Assembly (NCBI GenBank): GCA_018806915.1
Contig: JAGKQI010000075.1
Span: 620,001 to 684,000 of the forward strand
Direction: 5' to 3'
Length of the DNA: 64,000 bases
From: Phytophthora colocasiae
Taxonomy: Eukaryota; Oomycota; Peronosporomycetes; Peronosporales; Peronosporaceae
The position numbers and the translations under genes are program-made. Shown here in pieces: positions 21,019 to 33,347 of the stretch; position 1 is the stretch's first letter, and every line of letters starts with the position of its first letter. Below the pieces are notes generated by a model. It had not been told where the DNA came from. It did not search any database and was given only the letters and a program-made list of their open reading frames with translations.

Positions 21019-24000
21019 TCAGGCTCTGGAACTTTGGTCAATTTCAGAAAACACCTCTTTCAACGCATGGTCACCGCACGCAGTACCATACGCCCGAACT
21101 CGCACCGGTATGTCGTCATAAAGACTCTGCCGCGATTCCCACGAATTTGCCTCCTCTTGTAGGCCAATCCAGGATACGAGTAGTTGCCAGCCGTGCTGTC
21201 CCTTGCGGTGGTCCTTTAGTTCCTCGACTCCTAAGACCATGCCCTGATTGCCTACGTGTGCAAGCACTTCCTCACTTGCACCGAGGCTTGCATCACAGTA
21301 GAACTTAAGCCTCGATCCGTGCACCATATAGCGCTGTCCAGTGATGAGGTGACGGATCAGGAATGTACGTGGGTGTTCCTCAACGACCTCAAACGGCCCC
21401 ACCCAACGGGCCAGGAGTTTGTTCACAGAAAGGCGCGAGTCAATCCGTGACCATAGTACATAGTCACCGGTAGAGAAATTGCATGGGGTACCGTTAGATC
21501 GAGCCATATTCTGTAGTCGACGCCGTTCTCTGATGTCTTCCACATCCTTGTGCATTCCAGCAAGATCATGTTGTAACTATGTGATCATTTCATCTGGTGG
21601 TGGTACGGCTTTTGGCACTACAGTAGCCACGCCATTACGTTCCACCACCACAGGCTCGAACGGTGTCGGTCGCGGCAACGCGGTGAATAGTTCACCAGGC
21701 GACATGTTGCCGAGTGAGGCAACGGGAGTGTGATTCAGGACTCCTTGTACCATAGGAACCAGATATTCCCATTCATGCCAATCCAGGTTCATCTCCATTA
21801 ATAGTACTCGCGAGACTTGTAGAATATCGCGGTTCAGCCTTTCAATAGTACCGTTGATCCATGGTGCATATACCAGCACCAAATCTTGCTCAATCGCAAG
21901 CTGTTTGCACACTTGCTTCACCACTTCGTTCTTAAAGTGGGATCCCTGGTCAGAGATTAAAATTTTAGGCGCGCCAAAACGTTTAGACTAGTCGACCAGT
22001 GCACTTGCAGCGGCAGCACTCGTTGCTGCATTACATGCCACGAGTTCACAAAAGTGGGTCAAGCTGTCCTTGAGAACGAGAAGGTATTTGCTTTTCCCAA
22101 CGCTGTCACCAAGATAGAGAAAGTCCCAATGAAGAAGTTCATTACGCTCAGTAGCGTTGTAGGTAGGGCCCCATAGCCGCTGGATAACGTTAGCCCCTTT
22201 TACATGCTTACAAAGGAGGCAACGTTTCAGGAACTGTCGGCAATGCTGCTCCAAGCCAGCGATCGAAAACAGGTCCTTGATCGTAGTGAACATTGGATCC
22301 AGTACGCGGTGACCTCGCCCACCACAGTGGGCAACAATGAAAGTGCGTTGACGGGGCTACTTAGCTGCGTCTGGGATCCAGATGAGACCATTCACAACCA
22401 TGACGCCATTATCGTCAGTGGTAATGCTCGCTGGTGCAGTCTGCTTATGCTGTTGCTGAGTCTTCTTCACGTCGTCGAGATTTGGAAAAACAAAATCGCC
22501 TTGGCGCGGGCGCAACTCACGGTCAGTGGCATCTTCAAGGCGTCTCTGACTGCGCGTCACGAATTTGCATTTGACGTGCACACCCTCCTCTTCCAAAGAC
22601 GAACGACCCCAACGCGAAAGTAGATCAGCCCAAACATTTGCCGAACCATCGATATGCTCAATGCAGTACTTGAGTCCCGTCTGTGACAACGCCTAACGTT
22701 GAAGTTTACCACGGACGTGGCGATTAACCTCGTGAGTTGGCGAGAAAACAAAAATCAAGTTCTTGTGGTCACAGAACAGGAGGAAACCGGACGGGCGAGC
22801 GAGAAGGTATTCGAGCTGACGGGCAGCCCAAAAAATGGGATATGCCTCCTTCTCGATGATGCTTCAACGACGCTCGGTATCGTCGAAAATACCGTTCTTG
22901 CAAATTAGTAGTTGGTGGTGCTGGTCATGTATCGGCAGTGCAGGGTCCATCTATCGACCTGTGTGACGACGAGACGCCAACGGAGATCGCTCGCATCAGT
23001 AAAGAGCGCCACCGTAGCTGTAGCTTTCGGGAAATGCAGCAGTTGCGACGAACTGAGGAGTGCTTTAGCTGCGTGGAAATGATCCTCGTCTTGAGCCGAC
23101 CAGTCCAAAACAACACCTACAGCGAGTTTTTTGTGCAGCCACTAACCCGCAAAACGGCCTCCAGCTTATCGAGCAGCGGGCGCATCGTACGGCCGAAATC
23201 AACCAGTGTATCTCTCATCCACCCTGCTGCACATAGAAATTGTTGCAAGTCCGCTGCCGTCTCTGGAAGAGGCAATTGCTGCAAAGTGCTGATCCGTTCA
23301 GGGTCACGGCGGATACCAGCACCACTGAAAATACGTCCACACCAACGAATCTCCTTGCGAAACAGACAGCTTTTGCTCACACTCAGCTTCAGACGGTGAG
23401 CACGAACGAGTCCGAAAAATTGCTTGAGGGCTGCGATAAAAGATGGTGGATCCTTAGCGTAGACGAGAATATCGTCGATCCACACAAGTAGATGCACATA
23501 TAGCATCGCTGCGAAAACCTTCTGCATTTCGTTCTGAAAGTGTGTTGCTGAATCACTTGCTCCTTGAGGTACCCGGGTGGGAGTCCAGACAGTGTCAGTA
23601 GTGATAAAGCTCATGATGTCTTGGCTATTGGGGTGGAGTGTGAGTTGCCAGAACCCTTTTGGCATATCGAAATCTCCATATCCATAAGAACCTTCTGCTT
23701 CCTCTGTTGAATCAGTCATCTTGAGCTGAACCTGCGATCGGTATGGTGAGTGCATTCACAGGTCGATAGTCGACGGTCATTCGAAAGTCATCAGCTGACT
23801 TCGGTTTAGCAACCGGTACGGCTACACTGGCCCAGTGATTCCGATTGTTCTGCTTGATGAAACCCACTTGCACTAAGCGTTTAGTGTATTCCCGCAGGAA
23901 CTTCCGCTGTACCGGAGCGTAGCGACGTGAGCGAGCTCGAAAGGGCTTAGAACCTTCGACAAGTTTGATTTCCAATGGTGCAATATCGGCAGGTGGGTCA

Positions 24001-24369
24001 TTCCCTAGGTCGATGCGGAAAACGTCTTCATAATCCGTTACTACCTCCCGTAAGAAAGAGAGATACGCCTGATCGAAACCATTGTCACCTGCTTGTACCA
24101 CCAGTTCTTCCAGCTTTTTGTAGACCTCATTAGAAGAAAGATCAGCATCGGTTTGATTTTCCTCCTCAAATGGGTCACTGTCTTCGGCGAGGGTTCCGGC
24201 AAGTTGATGTATTTACTGATTCACATCGATGCCTAACGACACCAGGGTTTCGTTGCCGAGAAGGAAATGAGTCTCAGAACCCTCCATGTTCAGGCATACC
24301 AGTCCTCGTAAATGAACAGGTCCAGCAGCAGTTTGTATTACAATGTCGACAGCGACAGAGTCCCGACAG
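21019..24369 (-). pseudogene. Gypsy I: protease 3' end, RT, RNase H, integrase, chromodomain
   Basis: Ty3/gypsy polyprotein read right to left in several frames. Protease C-terminus (FLLGNETLVSLGIDV, about 24213-24369); RT (FDMPKGFWQLTLH, TRVPQGASDSATHFQ, VWIDDILVYA; 23117-24101); RNase H end (HIDGSANVWADLLSRWG; about 22650); integrase zinc finger (RCLLCKHVKG) and core with LHWDFLYLGD, the Asp of DQGSHFKNE, and INGTIERLNRDI (21577-22293); then a chromodomain-like tail (GWQLLVSWIGLQEEANSWES). Multiple frameshifts. Its missing protease N-terminus and gag lie at 37201 onward, beyond gypsy II: joining 24369 to 37201 restores one open protease frame. Confidence 0.85.
24365..24369. repeat. Target-site duplication GACAG, left side of gypsy II
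   Basis: GACAG here and at 37196-37200 flank gypsy II exactly. Removing the element plus one copy restores the gypsy I protease frame (VTCRDSVAVDI). Confidence 0.85.
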
Positions 24370-24640
24370 TGTGGGGTATTGTACCAGACGACCTGGCGCT
24401 GCTGTCGCCGACGGCGACGACGTGCAGACAGCGACCTACCGACATCTACATGTAACATCGGACTGCATTAAAAAACCGCAGGTGTGCCGCATCAACAGCG
24501 GCCTTCATCAACAAGCACCAATGGTTGGTGCTGGGGAGCTGGAGCGTACTGAGGCAAGTAGAACTAGGAGGTAAGCTCAGGGAACTGCTTGCTTTATTAA
24601 ACTCACTTCGCAACTTACTTTGAAGCGCGCAAACGTCATA
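24370..24640 (+). repeat. Gypsy II 5' LTR
   Basis: Shares TGGGGTATTGTACCAGACGA near its start, the central ACCAATGGTTGGTGCTGGGG and the end GCAAACGTCATA with 36978-37195. It has extra sequence near its right end (about 24598-24622) and differs in the middle, so the LTRs are well diverged and the insertion is old. Confidence 0.75.
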
Positions 24641-24673
24641 AAGAATTCTTTGACGACAAGAACAACCATCGCA

Positions 24674-25640
24674 ATGCCGGACATGGTGGATTACGAGTAC
24701 GGCGCAGAAGGTGACGTCAAGATGACCGTACCCCAGCCAATTTTCGGAGTGGTTACTGCACCTGAGCTTGCGGTGTGGAGTCAAGCTGCGATCACTGCGT
24801 TCATCCGAGAACGTAGGCGGTATGAGACCAAGATCGCTGAGAGATGCTCGACCACGGGCGAAGTCCCAGAAACCGTGGCAAGAAGTATCCGGACGTCATT
24901 GAAACGCCGGGTGTTCGAGCATGTAGCTCACTACATTATGAAGAGAGAATTGGAGAGTGTTACCGACGCTATGCTTCTGGCGGAGATGAAGCGTAAGGTT
25001 GGTGGAATGGTGAATGACCGAATTCCTGATGTAGCTCGGCTCTTCACAGAATTGAAGATGAACTTTGAGGAGGTTGATGTTGAGGCGAGAATCGCCAAAT
25101 ACTTCATGAATTTTGACTGTTTGGTTGAAAACAATGGCTTGACAGGCATGTTGGGCCGGGGACCGGCCGTTGGTGAGGCTGGCCGACAGCGAATGAAGAT
25201 GAGGTGCAAGTTCCTGCTGAAACGCGTGACCCCCGAGATCTTGAAGGTTGATTTGACTCGGATGGTGGACCTGACACATCGGCAAGCGAAGACCGATGAT
25301 CTCGTCCTTCACGACTTGATGATTGAGAGAGCAACTCGCCAACAGCAGTACTATCTGACACAGAGTGAAATGAAGCAGAACACATCTCTGCGTTCAATGG
25401 AAGAAGGTAGTGCAGTGAATAGGTCGCATAACCGACCTTCTAAGCAGCTTCCTAAGGCGGGAAGGGTTTGGGCGCTGCAAGTACTCGGAAGCCTCCTCGC
25501 GATGGGTGTTTGATATGCAAGGACCCTCACTGGGTTCGAGATTGCCCACGGAGCAAAAGGTCAATGTGGGGAAGTTAATGAAGGAGAAACGGATCGCCCG
25601 CAGGGCGTCAAGAGGGTCACAACTGAAGGTGAACACATGG
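24674..25640 (+). pseudogene. Gypsy II gag
   Basis: The ATG at 24674 opens about 280 residues of helical gag (RRYETKIAERC, KRRVFEHVAHY, VEARIAKYFMNFD, RCKFLLKRVTPEILK). The frame then shifts, and a zinc knuckle GCLICKDPHWVRDCPR (CX2CX3HX4C, 25504-25551) follows in the next frame. A third frame carries a basic tail (VNVGKLMKEKRIARRASR). Frameshifts near 25480 and 25560 make it non-functional. Confidence 0.75.
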
Positions 25641-25649
25641 GTCGTACGG

Positions 25650-27148
25650 TTTCGGAGCTTTTGATTTTCACAAAGGTTTCTGGCAGATGCCTCTGCATTC
25701 GAATAGCAGAGAAATGTTCAGTTTTGCGACAGAGGATGGAGCTTTCACGCCAACTCGCGTACCTCAAGGCGCTAGTGATTCGGCAGTACATTTCCAGGCT
25801 CAGATGAACGAAGTACTGAGGGACCTATCGTTCCGGAGTGTACTGGTGTGGATAGATGATATGCTATTGTTTGCACGCACTGCAAGTGAATATCTCGAGA
25901 ATCTGACGAACCTTTTCGGTATTCTACGCCCGCGGAAGTTAAAGCTAAACGCTCGCAAGTGCAAACTTGTTTCCAAGCGAGTTAAATGGTGTGGAAAACT
26001 GATCGACGGAGAAGGTGTTGAGCATGATCCCGAGCGGTTGGCCCCGTTGCAGCAGATACCATTACCCCCCCCCCCCCCACTGAAGCCCCGCTCCAGCATT
26101 TTCTGTGTGCTCTCAATTGGCTGAGAGACTCGATGGTGGACTACTCACGCATCACATCGCCTCTGCATGAGAAACTGGAGCATGTGATGCAGTCTCGTGG
26201 GCGTAGGAAAGCTCAGCTGAGTGGAGCTATACTGGAATGGAGTGCCGCAAAGACCAAGGCGTTTCGCGAGACGCTCATGATGGTTGAACGCTCGTGCAAA
26301 GGTGCGACAGGTTGTATGTTCTCCGATGCCTCGCTCACCGGGTACGCACTGGTATTGACTGAACTGGCAGGATGGTGTCCCTGTGGAGGAGCTGCAACAT
26401 GAATTGCTGATCTATCGAGGTGGTCTGTTCAAAGGTGCACAGAAAAACTGGTCGATCGTTGAGAAGGAGGGGTACCCAATTGTGAAAGCGTGTGGAGATC
26501 TAGACTGCATGCTCGTCCGTGAGAAAGGTTTCCACGTGTACTGTGACCACTCGAACCTGATCCAGATCTTTACGCCTGACCGAGAAGTGAAACAACACAT
26601 CAAGGGAAAGCTCCAGCGCTGGGCATTGAAACTAGTGGGTTGCCGGTATGTGATTCATCATATAGCTGGCGAGACCAACCTCTGGGCGGATATAATTTCT
26701 CGCTGGGGCCAATCTGCGCATCCCGATGCATCTGAGCCGCTAGCAGTTCGTAGAGTGACTACACGATCTGCACAGACTCACCCAGAGCTCCGTCCGTTGC
26801 AGAATGACCAGTTCACGTGGCCGACGCGGGAGATCGTTCGCGTACAGCAACAGTATCGCGGAAATGAAGCTGGCAGTGCTGTGACGGTTAGGATGGGATC
26901 GAAGTGGACGGGAAGCTGTGGTTACCTTCAGAGGCGAAGGACCTTTTGAAGCGTCTATTTGTGGTGGCGCATTGCGGCACCCAAGGGCATCGAGGTGTGA
27001 ATGTGATGGTGGAGGTCCTGGATCGCCGTTTCGTGTTATTAAACGCCCGCCAAATGGTCACTCGGTTTGTCAACCAGTGTCTCTTATGCAAGCACGTCAA
27101 AGGCGGTCAAGTGATCCAAAGGAACATGACTGTAGACCGACCAGTGGC
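25650..27148 (+). pseudogene. Gypsy II RT, RNase H and integrase N-terminus
   Basis: Starts abruptly inside RT (AFDFHKGFWQMPLH): the protease and first RT blocks, present in gypsy I, are deleted here. Then come TRVPQGASDSAVHFQ and the catalytic VWIDDMLLFA, with a frameshift at a C14 run (26065-26078). RNase H follows (CMFSDASLTGYAL; IYCDHSNLI-type CDHSNLIQIF; NLWADIISRWGQ) and the integrase zinc-binding part (VVAHCGTQGHRG ... QCLLCKHVKGG). The frame is cut at 27148 by gypsy III. Confidence 0.85.
27144..27148. repeat. Target-site duplication GTGGC, left side of gypsy III
   Basis: GTGGC at 27144-27148 and 34911-34915 flank gypsy III. Joining them restores the gypsy II integrase frame (VDRPVAKCNECLHLDY). 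Confidence 0.95.
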
Positions 27149-27608
27149 TGTAACGGGGTTACACGTACAAGTGGTTGTACCACTTGTAACTCTAACAGTT
27201 AGGATAACTGTTAGAGGTTGGAAATGGGCCTCAGACCTTGGTGTGCTGTACACACCAGTGGATACATGGGCGAACCACATTATTGGATGGTTCGCGTGCA
27301 TTTGTGCATATTATTGGTAGAAAGTAACGGATTTCTACCAATCACTGAGCAGAGTTTCTGCCAACCACACGTTGGCAGACCCTTTAGAAATAGATAACAA
27401 ACAGTTTTAGGAGGTCCATAATTGGCCTTTGCCAAATTCAATAACAGTTCTCATTTTACGGTAATTTGCAGTTTAATTTAGTTATATTTGATTTAATTAT
27501 ACTTATTTAAATAAGTATACTTAAATTAAGTCTATTCTAATTGCACGCTTCCTCATACACGTAAGCGCACGTGTACGCCATCTAATAGGTCTAGGTAGAC
27601 CCATTACA
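27149..27608 (+). repeat. Gypsy III 5' LTR
   Basis: 460 bp. The three differences from the 3' LTR all lie near position 285-300 of the LTR (27434-27450). It contains strong inverted repeats: CTCTAACAGTTA/TAACTGTTAGAG (27190-27216), ATTGGTAGAAA/TTTCTACCAAT (27313-27342) and an AT-rich perfect palindrome TATACTTATTTAAATAAGTA at about 27500. Confidence 0.97.
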
Positions 27609-27610
27609 CC

Positions 27611-27628
27611 TGGTAGCACTTTGTAGTC
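27611..27628 (+). promoter_or_regulatory. Candidate primer binding site
   Basis: TGGTAGCACTTTGTAGTC starts 2 nt after the 5' LTR, the usual place for a site complementary to a CCA-ending tRNA. I cannot name the tRNA from sequence alone. Confidence 0.6.
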
Positions 27629-27657
27629 CGTCCCACGACCGACTGCAGTTCGTTCGT

Positions 27658-28644
27658 ATGGAGTCATACGAACGCGGGGTCGAGAACTCCCCAATGGATC
27701 AGGGATCCACTGGGACCCCACACATGTCCGTGACGCGCACGGACTGTGCCCACCTGTCGGACCCAGAGTGGGAAGCTCTCCAAAGACTTTCGCAAGTCAT
27801 TGGAGAGGCGGCGGTAGCGACGATGCTTCGTACGCTATCGCCGACAGAGCAACATGGTGTTGCTCTGGGGTACATTGTTAAGGAGCAACGGGATGTTGCT
27901 GCCTCGGTGGCTTCTCCGAAGCCACGCGTGGAGTCGTTGAAACTCCACGTGAGTACCTACATGGGGAAGGAGGACGAGACCCTCCTTCGTTGGCTTGTCG
28001 AACTTGACACAGCCGTTGCGGCTCGACGTATCGTCGATCCGATGTCGAAGGTCGCGTTCGCCATGTCATGTCTTGGCGGACGTGCGAGGAGTTGGGCCTA
28101 TGGGCGCCGACTCTCGGATCCTACGTGCTTCAGCACGTACGAGGAGTTCAAGGAGGAACTCAAGCTTGCGTTTGAGCCTCCGAAGAACGAGTTCAGATCG
28201 AGAGCGGAGTTTCTCGATCTGCAACAGGGCAAGGATGATGTTCACACCTTTGCCCAGCGTGCTCGATACTTGGTATCGAACATAGTGGCCAACCCGATCG
28301 ACGAGGCGACCAAGGCCGTCACGTTCATGAAGGGACTAAGAGATGGTCCCATCAAAACATATCTCTTTCGAGAGTATCCGAATACTCTTGAAGAGGCGAT
28401 CAGCCTTGCGATGCAAGAGGAGTTTAGCCGGCGTCAAGCTAAACTCCATGCGAACGCGCCGAAGCCGGCGCGTCCTGTTGCGAAGACGGGAGGTCCGGAA
28501 CCTATGGACCTCTCGAGTGCTACGACTGCTGGTCAACAGCAGCGTAAGAACGTCAAGGTTCGATGTTACCTGTGTGGTAACATCGGTCACTATGCACGCA
28601 AGTGCACAGCGGGCGGGCGTTCAAAAAACGCCAAGGACCAGTAG
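27658..28644 (+). CDS. Gypsy III gag polyprotein
   Basis: Intact ATG-to-TAG ORF of 328 residues. The retrotransposon gag domain is in the middle (SKVAFAMSCLGGRARSWA; FSTYEEFKEELKLAFEPP; DVHTFAQRARYLVS), with a C-terminal CCHC zinc knuckle CYLCGNIGHYARKC. It would form the capsid-like particle and bind RNA. The last 7 codons contain the -1 frameshift heptamer. The coding sequence is dense in perfect inverted repeats, for example 27845-27854 with 27858-27867 and 28194-28203 with 28212-28221. Confidence 0.93.
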   Translation: MESYERGVENSPMDQGSTGTPHMSVTRTDCAHLSDPEWEALQRLSQVIGEAAVATMLRTLSPTEQHGVALGYIVKEQRDVAASVASPKPRVESLKLHVSTYMGKEDETLLRWLVELDTAVAARRIVDPMSKVAFAMSCLGGRARSWAYGRRLSDPTCFSTYEEFKEELKLAFEPPKNEFRSRAEFLDLQQGKDDVHTFAQRARYLVSNIVANPIDEATKAVTFMKGLRDGPIKTYLFREYPNTLEEAISLAMQEEFSRRQAKLHANAPKPARPVAKTGGPEPMDLSSATTAGQQQRKNVKVRCYLCGNIGHYARKCTAGGRSKNAKDQ

Positions 28645-28664
28645 GCGCGGGGCGTCCTACTGGT
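28623..28664 (+). promoter_or_regulatory. Programmed -1 frameshift signal, gag to pol
   Basis: A AAA AAC at 28623-28629 sits in the gag frame exactly as the canonical slippery heptamer requires. After a 7-nt spacer, ACCAGTAGG (28637-28645) pairs perfectly with CCTACTGGT (28656-28664), a 9-bp stem with a 10-nt loop that spans the gag stop codon. A -1 slip enters the open pol frame (KKRQGPVGAGRP). Frameshifting itself is inferred. Confidence 0.85.
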
Positions 28665-29459
28665 AATGCAGTCTCGCGTGTCGAACTCGGACACGCGACG
28701 TTGAAGGCTGCTGCCCCCAGCGAGAAGGTTTCTCGCTGCGAGATGCAAGATGACAAGCCAGGCCTTGTCATCCTGAACGTGATGTCGAAGAGAGTGAACT
28801 CTCTTCGTGCCCTAGTGGACTCGGGCGCGTCGAACAACTTTGTTCGACAGGGAAGTCTTCGAAGGCTTGACTTCGAAGAGGCCGACACGCCTCGCGGCGT
28901 GTTGGAGGTGCGGTTGGCAACAGGTGCCACCGTGAGGACTGAGAAGCGCGTAGTCCGTGTGCGCTTCTCTTACAAACGAAGGACGTTTGTAGAAGACCTT
29001 ATCGTCTTGGATCTAGACGATAAGTTCGACTTGGTATTAGGCATGCCGTGGCTTGCACGGCATGACCCGGTGATCAACTGGGAGAAGCGTACGCTCGTAC
29101 ACTTCAACAACACATGCGCGACAGAGAGCGATGGCCCTGTCAGTGCTGCACATGCACCGGCCGGTGCATGTGGATCCCCAGTTGAGGCAGCAGCGGCCGC
29201 CGCTACCTCCGATCGCCGCCGGCGACCGCCAGCGACTCAGGGAGTCGTTGGGAGAAAATGTGTGTCGACTCAGAAATCTGAGCCGAAGGGTCGCGGTCAC
29301 ATGAGTGATGGTCAGGTGAATGTGAATCACCTGACGCATAAACATCTGAATGATGTTTGTCACATGAGTGATGGTCAGGTGAATCGCATTCACCTGAGAG
29401 AAGGTAAAATACCGGTATTACCGGTATCCTTGGAGGTACTTCAAGCCCCCAAGGGTCGC

Positions 29460-29815
29460 GCCGACGACGTCGCGTCAACTCTGGGAGTTGACGAAGCAAA
29501 TAATATTCGGGGAACCGAAAGACGTGCGTCAGCTCTGGGAGCTGACGCCACTGGCGCTTCGCTGCTAGTTCCGGGAACTAGCGATCGGTCATCAGCTCCG
29601 GGAGCTGATGAGACGTGTATAGGCGAACAGTCGCTGCTAGTTCCGGGAACTAGCGATCGTACATCCGCTCTGGGAACGGATGATACGTGTACAAGCGAAC
29701 ACTCGCTAGCGCAGGAAGCTAGCGAGAGCACGTCGACTCCGGGAGTCGACGATGCGGTTGCTTCATCCGCTCCGGGAGCGGATGGAGGCGCAGCGGTTCA
29801 GGGAACCGATTGCGC
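29460..29815 (+). repeat. Tandem coding repeats with hairpins in pol linker
   Basis: Repeated units encode variants of S-A-P-G-A-D and L-V-P-G-T-S-D-R. At DNA level the units contain perfect short palindromes around a CCGGG or CTGGG centre, such as CATCAGCTC/GAGCTGATG, CTAGTTC/GAACTAG and GTCGACTC/GAGTCGAC. Likely a flexible linker between protease and RT. Confidence 0.8.
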
Positions 29816-32800
29816 GGCAGGAGGTGCTGGCGGTTGCAAACGCCCAGCACCCGAACAACCTGCGTGCTCACGTGCAGCAGCGCTGCACGCGATGAGCGGC
29901 ACTCAAGCCGGGCTTGATAGTGCGAGTCAGCGGAAGGAATCCACTGACGATTGCGATAACGTCCCGTCCAAGGTGCGATGTCTTGGACGTGGAGCACCTG
30001 GAGCCGGGCTCCATGGTAGATCTTCGCGGCGCAAGCTCAGGGAGCTGCGCGAGTCTCAGTCCGGGACTGAGACGGGTGTATCTGCAGTGCAGACACCGAG
30101 TGTCGAGACGTTGAACGTCTTGACACGTACTGGTACTGGGTTACAGTACCAGAGAATGCAGTTGGAGAATCCGCCGACGAGTGCGTCGGCGTTGACCGCA
30201 CTTCCAACGATGAGTTGGAAGCGCTTCGCGCGAGACTTGTACGTTGGACGCATCGAACAAATTTGCATTCTCTCGGATATCGAGAGAGTGGATCGCGAAG
30301 CCGAAGAGCTGAAGCAGCTCGTCGTCGATGGGATCACTGAGGGTGATGACTCCCTCAGTGCGAAGACTAAGAAGCAGCGCTTCGAAGAGCAGAGTTGGGA
30401 CTTGTTGAGGTCGAGTCCCTACTACGAAGTTCTGCGGGAGTACAAGGATGTACTCTCGGACGAGATTCCTTCGGAGCTTCCGAAGGACAAGGGCGTACAG
30501 CACGAGATTGATCTCGTGCCGGGCACGAAGTACTGTGTTACACGGCAGTGGCCACTGCCGCGTGAACAAGTGCAAGCGATCGACGACTTCTTTGAAAGTC
30601 GTCGTCTTGCAGGTCAAGTGCGGGAGTCAAAGTCCCCGCACAGTGCTCCAACGTTCTGTGTGAAGAAACCACAGGGCGGCTGGCGCATCGTTCATGCGTA
30701 TAACAAGCTGAACGATGCGACGATACCGGCGCAGACGCCGATACCGCGAAAAGATGTTATCATCGATTCGATGGCCTTGAGCACTATCTTGTGCTCTAGA
30801 TCTGCGTGATGGATTCTATCAAATCCTCATGCGTGAGAGGGACATCCCTCTCACAGCGGTAAGCACTCCAAGCGGTATGCTTTGGGAGTGGCTCGTCATG
30901 CCACAGGGGCTTAAGAACGCCCCTGCGACGTTCAATAGATGCGTGACACATCTATTGCGCTCGGTGCGCGACTTCGCACCGAGCTACTTCGACGACGTGT
31001 TCGTCCACAGCCGGGCTGTGAACGGGAAGACGGACATTGAGATGCACAAGGTGCATCTCCGGAAGCTGCTAGAGCTTATGAGGAAACATAAGCTCTATGC
31101 GAACCTGAAGAAGTGTATCTTCGGGGCGAGCGAGATACCCGTGCTGGGGTGTCTCGTGGGGAAAGACGGCGTGCGCCCTGACCCAGAGAAGGTCAGAGTG
31201 ATCAATGAATGGCCCACGCCATTCCACTGTGACGGACCTGAGGCAGTTCCTTGGGCTTGCCACGTACTTGTGCAAGTACGTGGAGAACTATGCGGGCAAG
31301 ATTCGCCCGTTGTCACAGCTTCTTAAGAAAGAAGCTGAGTGGATTTGGACGACCGAGTGCGAGGAGGCATTCGGTGCAGTCAAGCAGGGCTTGACTGAAG
31401 CGCCGATCTTGGCCGTGGCGGACCAAGATCGTCCATTCCACGTAGTGTGCGATGCATCCGACTTTGCAATCGGATGTGCATTGATGCAACACGATCACGA
31501 AGGGCGTGATCGTGTAGTCTATTATCAATCGCGTCAGCTGAAGCCAGCTGAGCGTAATTATCCCGTACATGACAAGGAGCTCCTTGCCATGAAGTATGCA
31601 CTCGCAAAGTTCCGAGTGTATCTACTTGGGAGTAGACCGTTCGTAGTCTATACAGACCACGCATCATTGCGTACGGCGATTAAGTCGCCGCACATCTCGC
31701 AACGTATGGCGAGATGGTTGTCCTTCTTCGCGGAGTACAACTTCCGGGTGGAGTACAAACCCGGAAGACTCAATGTAGTGGCCGACGCGTTATCGCGTCG
31801 ACCTGACTATGCGGAGACGGTCGACGCCAACGCTATTGGCGTCGTGAGGACAAGTGTGCCGTCGTCAACGTTGATTGACGACGTGAAGAACGCGTATGCA
31901 AGGGATACAGACGCGAAGGGGCTGCTGGAGTTCCTCGCAGCACCTTCCGACGTGGCACGTCGGAAGCTAACCCCTCATCTTCGAGCTCGTGTACACCGCT
32001 ATCGTGTACACGAAGGCCTACTGTTGTACAGTGCAGTAGACGACAATGCGGATCGCATTGTCGTTCCGAATGATCATGACTTCCGGTTGAGGATCATGTT
32101 CGAGTATCACGATGCCCCCACGGCAGGGCATCCGGGTCGTGAGAAGACATACACTCTTCTCACGCGTGACTTCTACTGGCACCACCAGTACAAGTGGGTG
32201 CGCAAGTACGTACGTGCTTGCGAGGTTTGTCAACGCGTGAAGCCTGCGCAGTTCTCGCAGGCTCCTCTTCAATCACTACCGACTCCGTCGGAGTGTTGGC
32301 AGTCCATGTCCATGGACTTTGTCTTCGGTCTTCCGCCTGACAGCAAGCGGAGGACGGGCATCGTTGTCTTTGTGGACAGATTCAGCAAGATGGTTCATCT
32401 TGCTGCCGTCCCGGCTACTGTTACAGCCGCGCAGACTGCGCGACTGTTTGTTGACATGGTGTTCAAACACCATGGCATGCCGCTCGACATTGTGTCGGAC
32501 CGTGATCCACGCTTCACAGCGCGGCTCTGGCAAGAAGTGTTTACACTTCTTGGTTCACAGTTATCAATGTCAACTGCGGATCATCCGCAGACGGACGGAC
32601 AGACCGAACGTGTCAACCGTGTATTGGGTGACACGTTGAAGAGCTACGCTCACTCGCTCCCGCATTGGAGCGAGTGTTTGCCGATGGCAGAGTTTGCCAT
32701 CAACAACTCGGTGCATGCCTCGACAGGGCATACACCGTTCTACGTGAACGCCATGAGGCATCCACGATTGCCGAGCATGCTCGGCGGGGTAGCTTCCTCC

Positions 32801-33347
32801 TTAAGTGGGGGAGGATCTACGGTTGCGTCCGAACAACCGCAGAATGCAACTGATAGCAGCACACTATCAGCTGCGGTGACGCGTGCGACGTCTCGTTCGA
32901 GCAGGAACGAGCGCGCGATGTCTGTGCCGGGCACAGACATGAGAGATGATAGCGAGCAGGCAGGGCCTGCTGCTGACAAGGGCGACAAGCTGAAAGGATT
33001 CAGCTCGGGTGCGCTAGACTTTGTCCAGCGAAGACAAGCCGTCATACGGTTTGTCCAAGATGCTATCGCAGCTTCTGTCGATCGACAGAAGCTGAACGCC
33101 GATACTGTTGGTAGAGGCAACACAAATGAATTCGAAAAGGGTTCATTTGTTTTGTTAGCTACACAAAATCTACCTAGACATGCAGTGTCTGACTTTGGAG
33201 CAAGCAAGCTTGCTCCAAGATTCATTGGGCCGTTCAAAGTACTTGAACGGCATGGTAACGCTTACCGGCTGGACATACCGTCCAGCATGAGGCTCCACCC
33301 GACCTTCTACGTCGGGCGGTTGAAGCCGTACGTGCAGCACGGACTAC

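Noticed and set aside
24170..24574. Plus ORF of 134 codons over the gypsy I/II junction
   Set aside because: Antisense to the gypsy I protease and running into the gypsy II LTR; no motif.
29037..29731. Several minus ORFs across the pol linker
   Set aside because: Mirror images of tandem palindromic repeats in the coding strand.
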